Assembly (NCBI GenBank): GCA_902774995.1
Contig: CACYKR010000002.1
Location: 1 to 50,904, forward strand
From: an uncultured Bacteroidales bacterium
GTDB taxonomy: Bacteria > Bacteroidota > Bacteroidia > Bacteroidales > Paludibacteraceae
Direction of reading: 5' to 3'
Length of the DNA stretch: 50,904 bases
The notes beneath the pieces were generated by a model. That model worked only from the letters and a program-made list of their open reading frames with translations. It did not search any database and was not told where the DNA came from. Positions within the stretch are counted from its first letter, which is position 1, and each line of letters opens with the position of its first letter. Shown here piece after piece: positions 50,830 through 50,904 of this stretch. The position numbers and the translations under genes are program-made.

Positions 50830-50904
50830 ATGAAAAAGAATGTATTGATCCTTAGTGCATTGTGCTTTGCCGCAATGACACTTGTTTTCTCGGGTTGCAA
50901 GAAA
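50830..50904 (+). CDS. Lipoprotein, N-terminal fragment cut by window end
   Basis: Twenty-five codons are visible: MKKNVLILSALCFAAMTLVF then SGCKK. This is a lipoprotein signal peptide with the lipobox FSGC, so the mature protein is anchored by its Cys. The AGGAGG at 50816 with a 7-base gap is one of the few strong Shine-Dalgarno sites in the window. What follows is unknown. Confidence 0.85.
   Translation, partial: MKKNVLILSALCFAAMTLVFSGCKK

Overview
The window reads as chromosome of an uncultured, anaerobic, probably host-associated member of the Bacteroidales (phylum Bacteroidota). Reasons: type IX secretion genes porU and porV; Bacteroidota promoters (TTG near -33, exactly 19 bases, then TAnnTTTG) in front of many genes; a CarboxypepD-regulated TonB-dependent receptor; secreted proteins with calycin-like, PCMD and GCDS-repeat modules; a flavodiiron protein that implies anaerobic life; few Shine-Dalgarno sites and A-rich leaders instead. 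No rRNA, tRNA, CRISPR, transposase or phage block was found. Coding density is very high.

Layout. 1-9.4 kb (minus): lptD-slyD-der are tightly coupled, then a separate promoter drives a degenerate FAH-fold protein, porU and porV, the type IX sortase and its shuttle. 9.45-10.9 kb: a repeat-rich gap, a CsgG/LpoB-like membrane protein, and a divergent promoter pair. 11-15.3 kb (plus): GH3-family ligase, HAD phosphatase, PlsC-like acyltransferase, EamA transporter. 15.3-18.4 kb (plus): a promoter holding a perfect palindrome drives three genes, steroid 5-alpha-reductase, Old-Yellow-Enzyme oxidoreductase and short-chain dehydrogenase. This is the gene set expected for reducing 3-oxo-delta4 steroids or bile acids to saturated 3-hydroxy products, and it is the standout system of the window. 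18.4-28.6 kb (plus): a TonB-dependent receptor followed by three large secreted proteins that share a short C-terminal tail.

28.6-33.5 kb (minus): a probable operon of C1 peptidase, YigZ-like protein, PlsB-like acyltransferase, coaD and an S41 protease whose signal-peptide region is partly written by a GC-rich repeat. 33.6-34.7 kb: prfB without a programmed frameshift. 34.9-40.8 kb (plus): nitroreductase, pdxA, alaS, gtrA, guanine deaminase. 40.8-46 kb: four small cytosolic proteins (YwqG-like, Sel1-like and two unknowns) and a secreted protein made of tandem NPCBM-like modules. 46-50.2 kb: lipoate ligase, aminotransferase, flavodiiron protein, RhuM. 50.2-50.9 kb: a 450-base gene-free stretch with a strong promoter and a 137-base imperfect hairpin, then a 53-residue peptide gene and the start of a lipoprotein.

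Short-range structure repeats across the window: a nearly fixed extended promoter, heptamer tandem repeats just ahead of several start codons, two loci that share an 11-3-11 palindrome plus an 11-bp tandem array, and GC-rich REP-like palindromes. All family names were assigned by reading motifs, not by database search.
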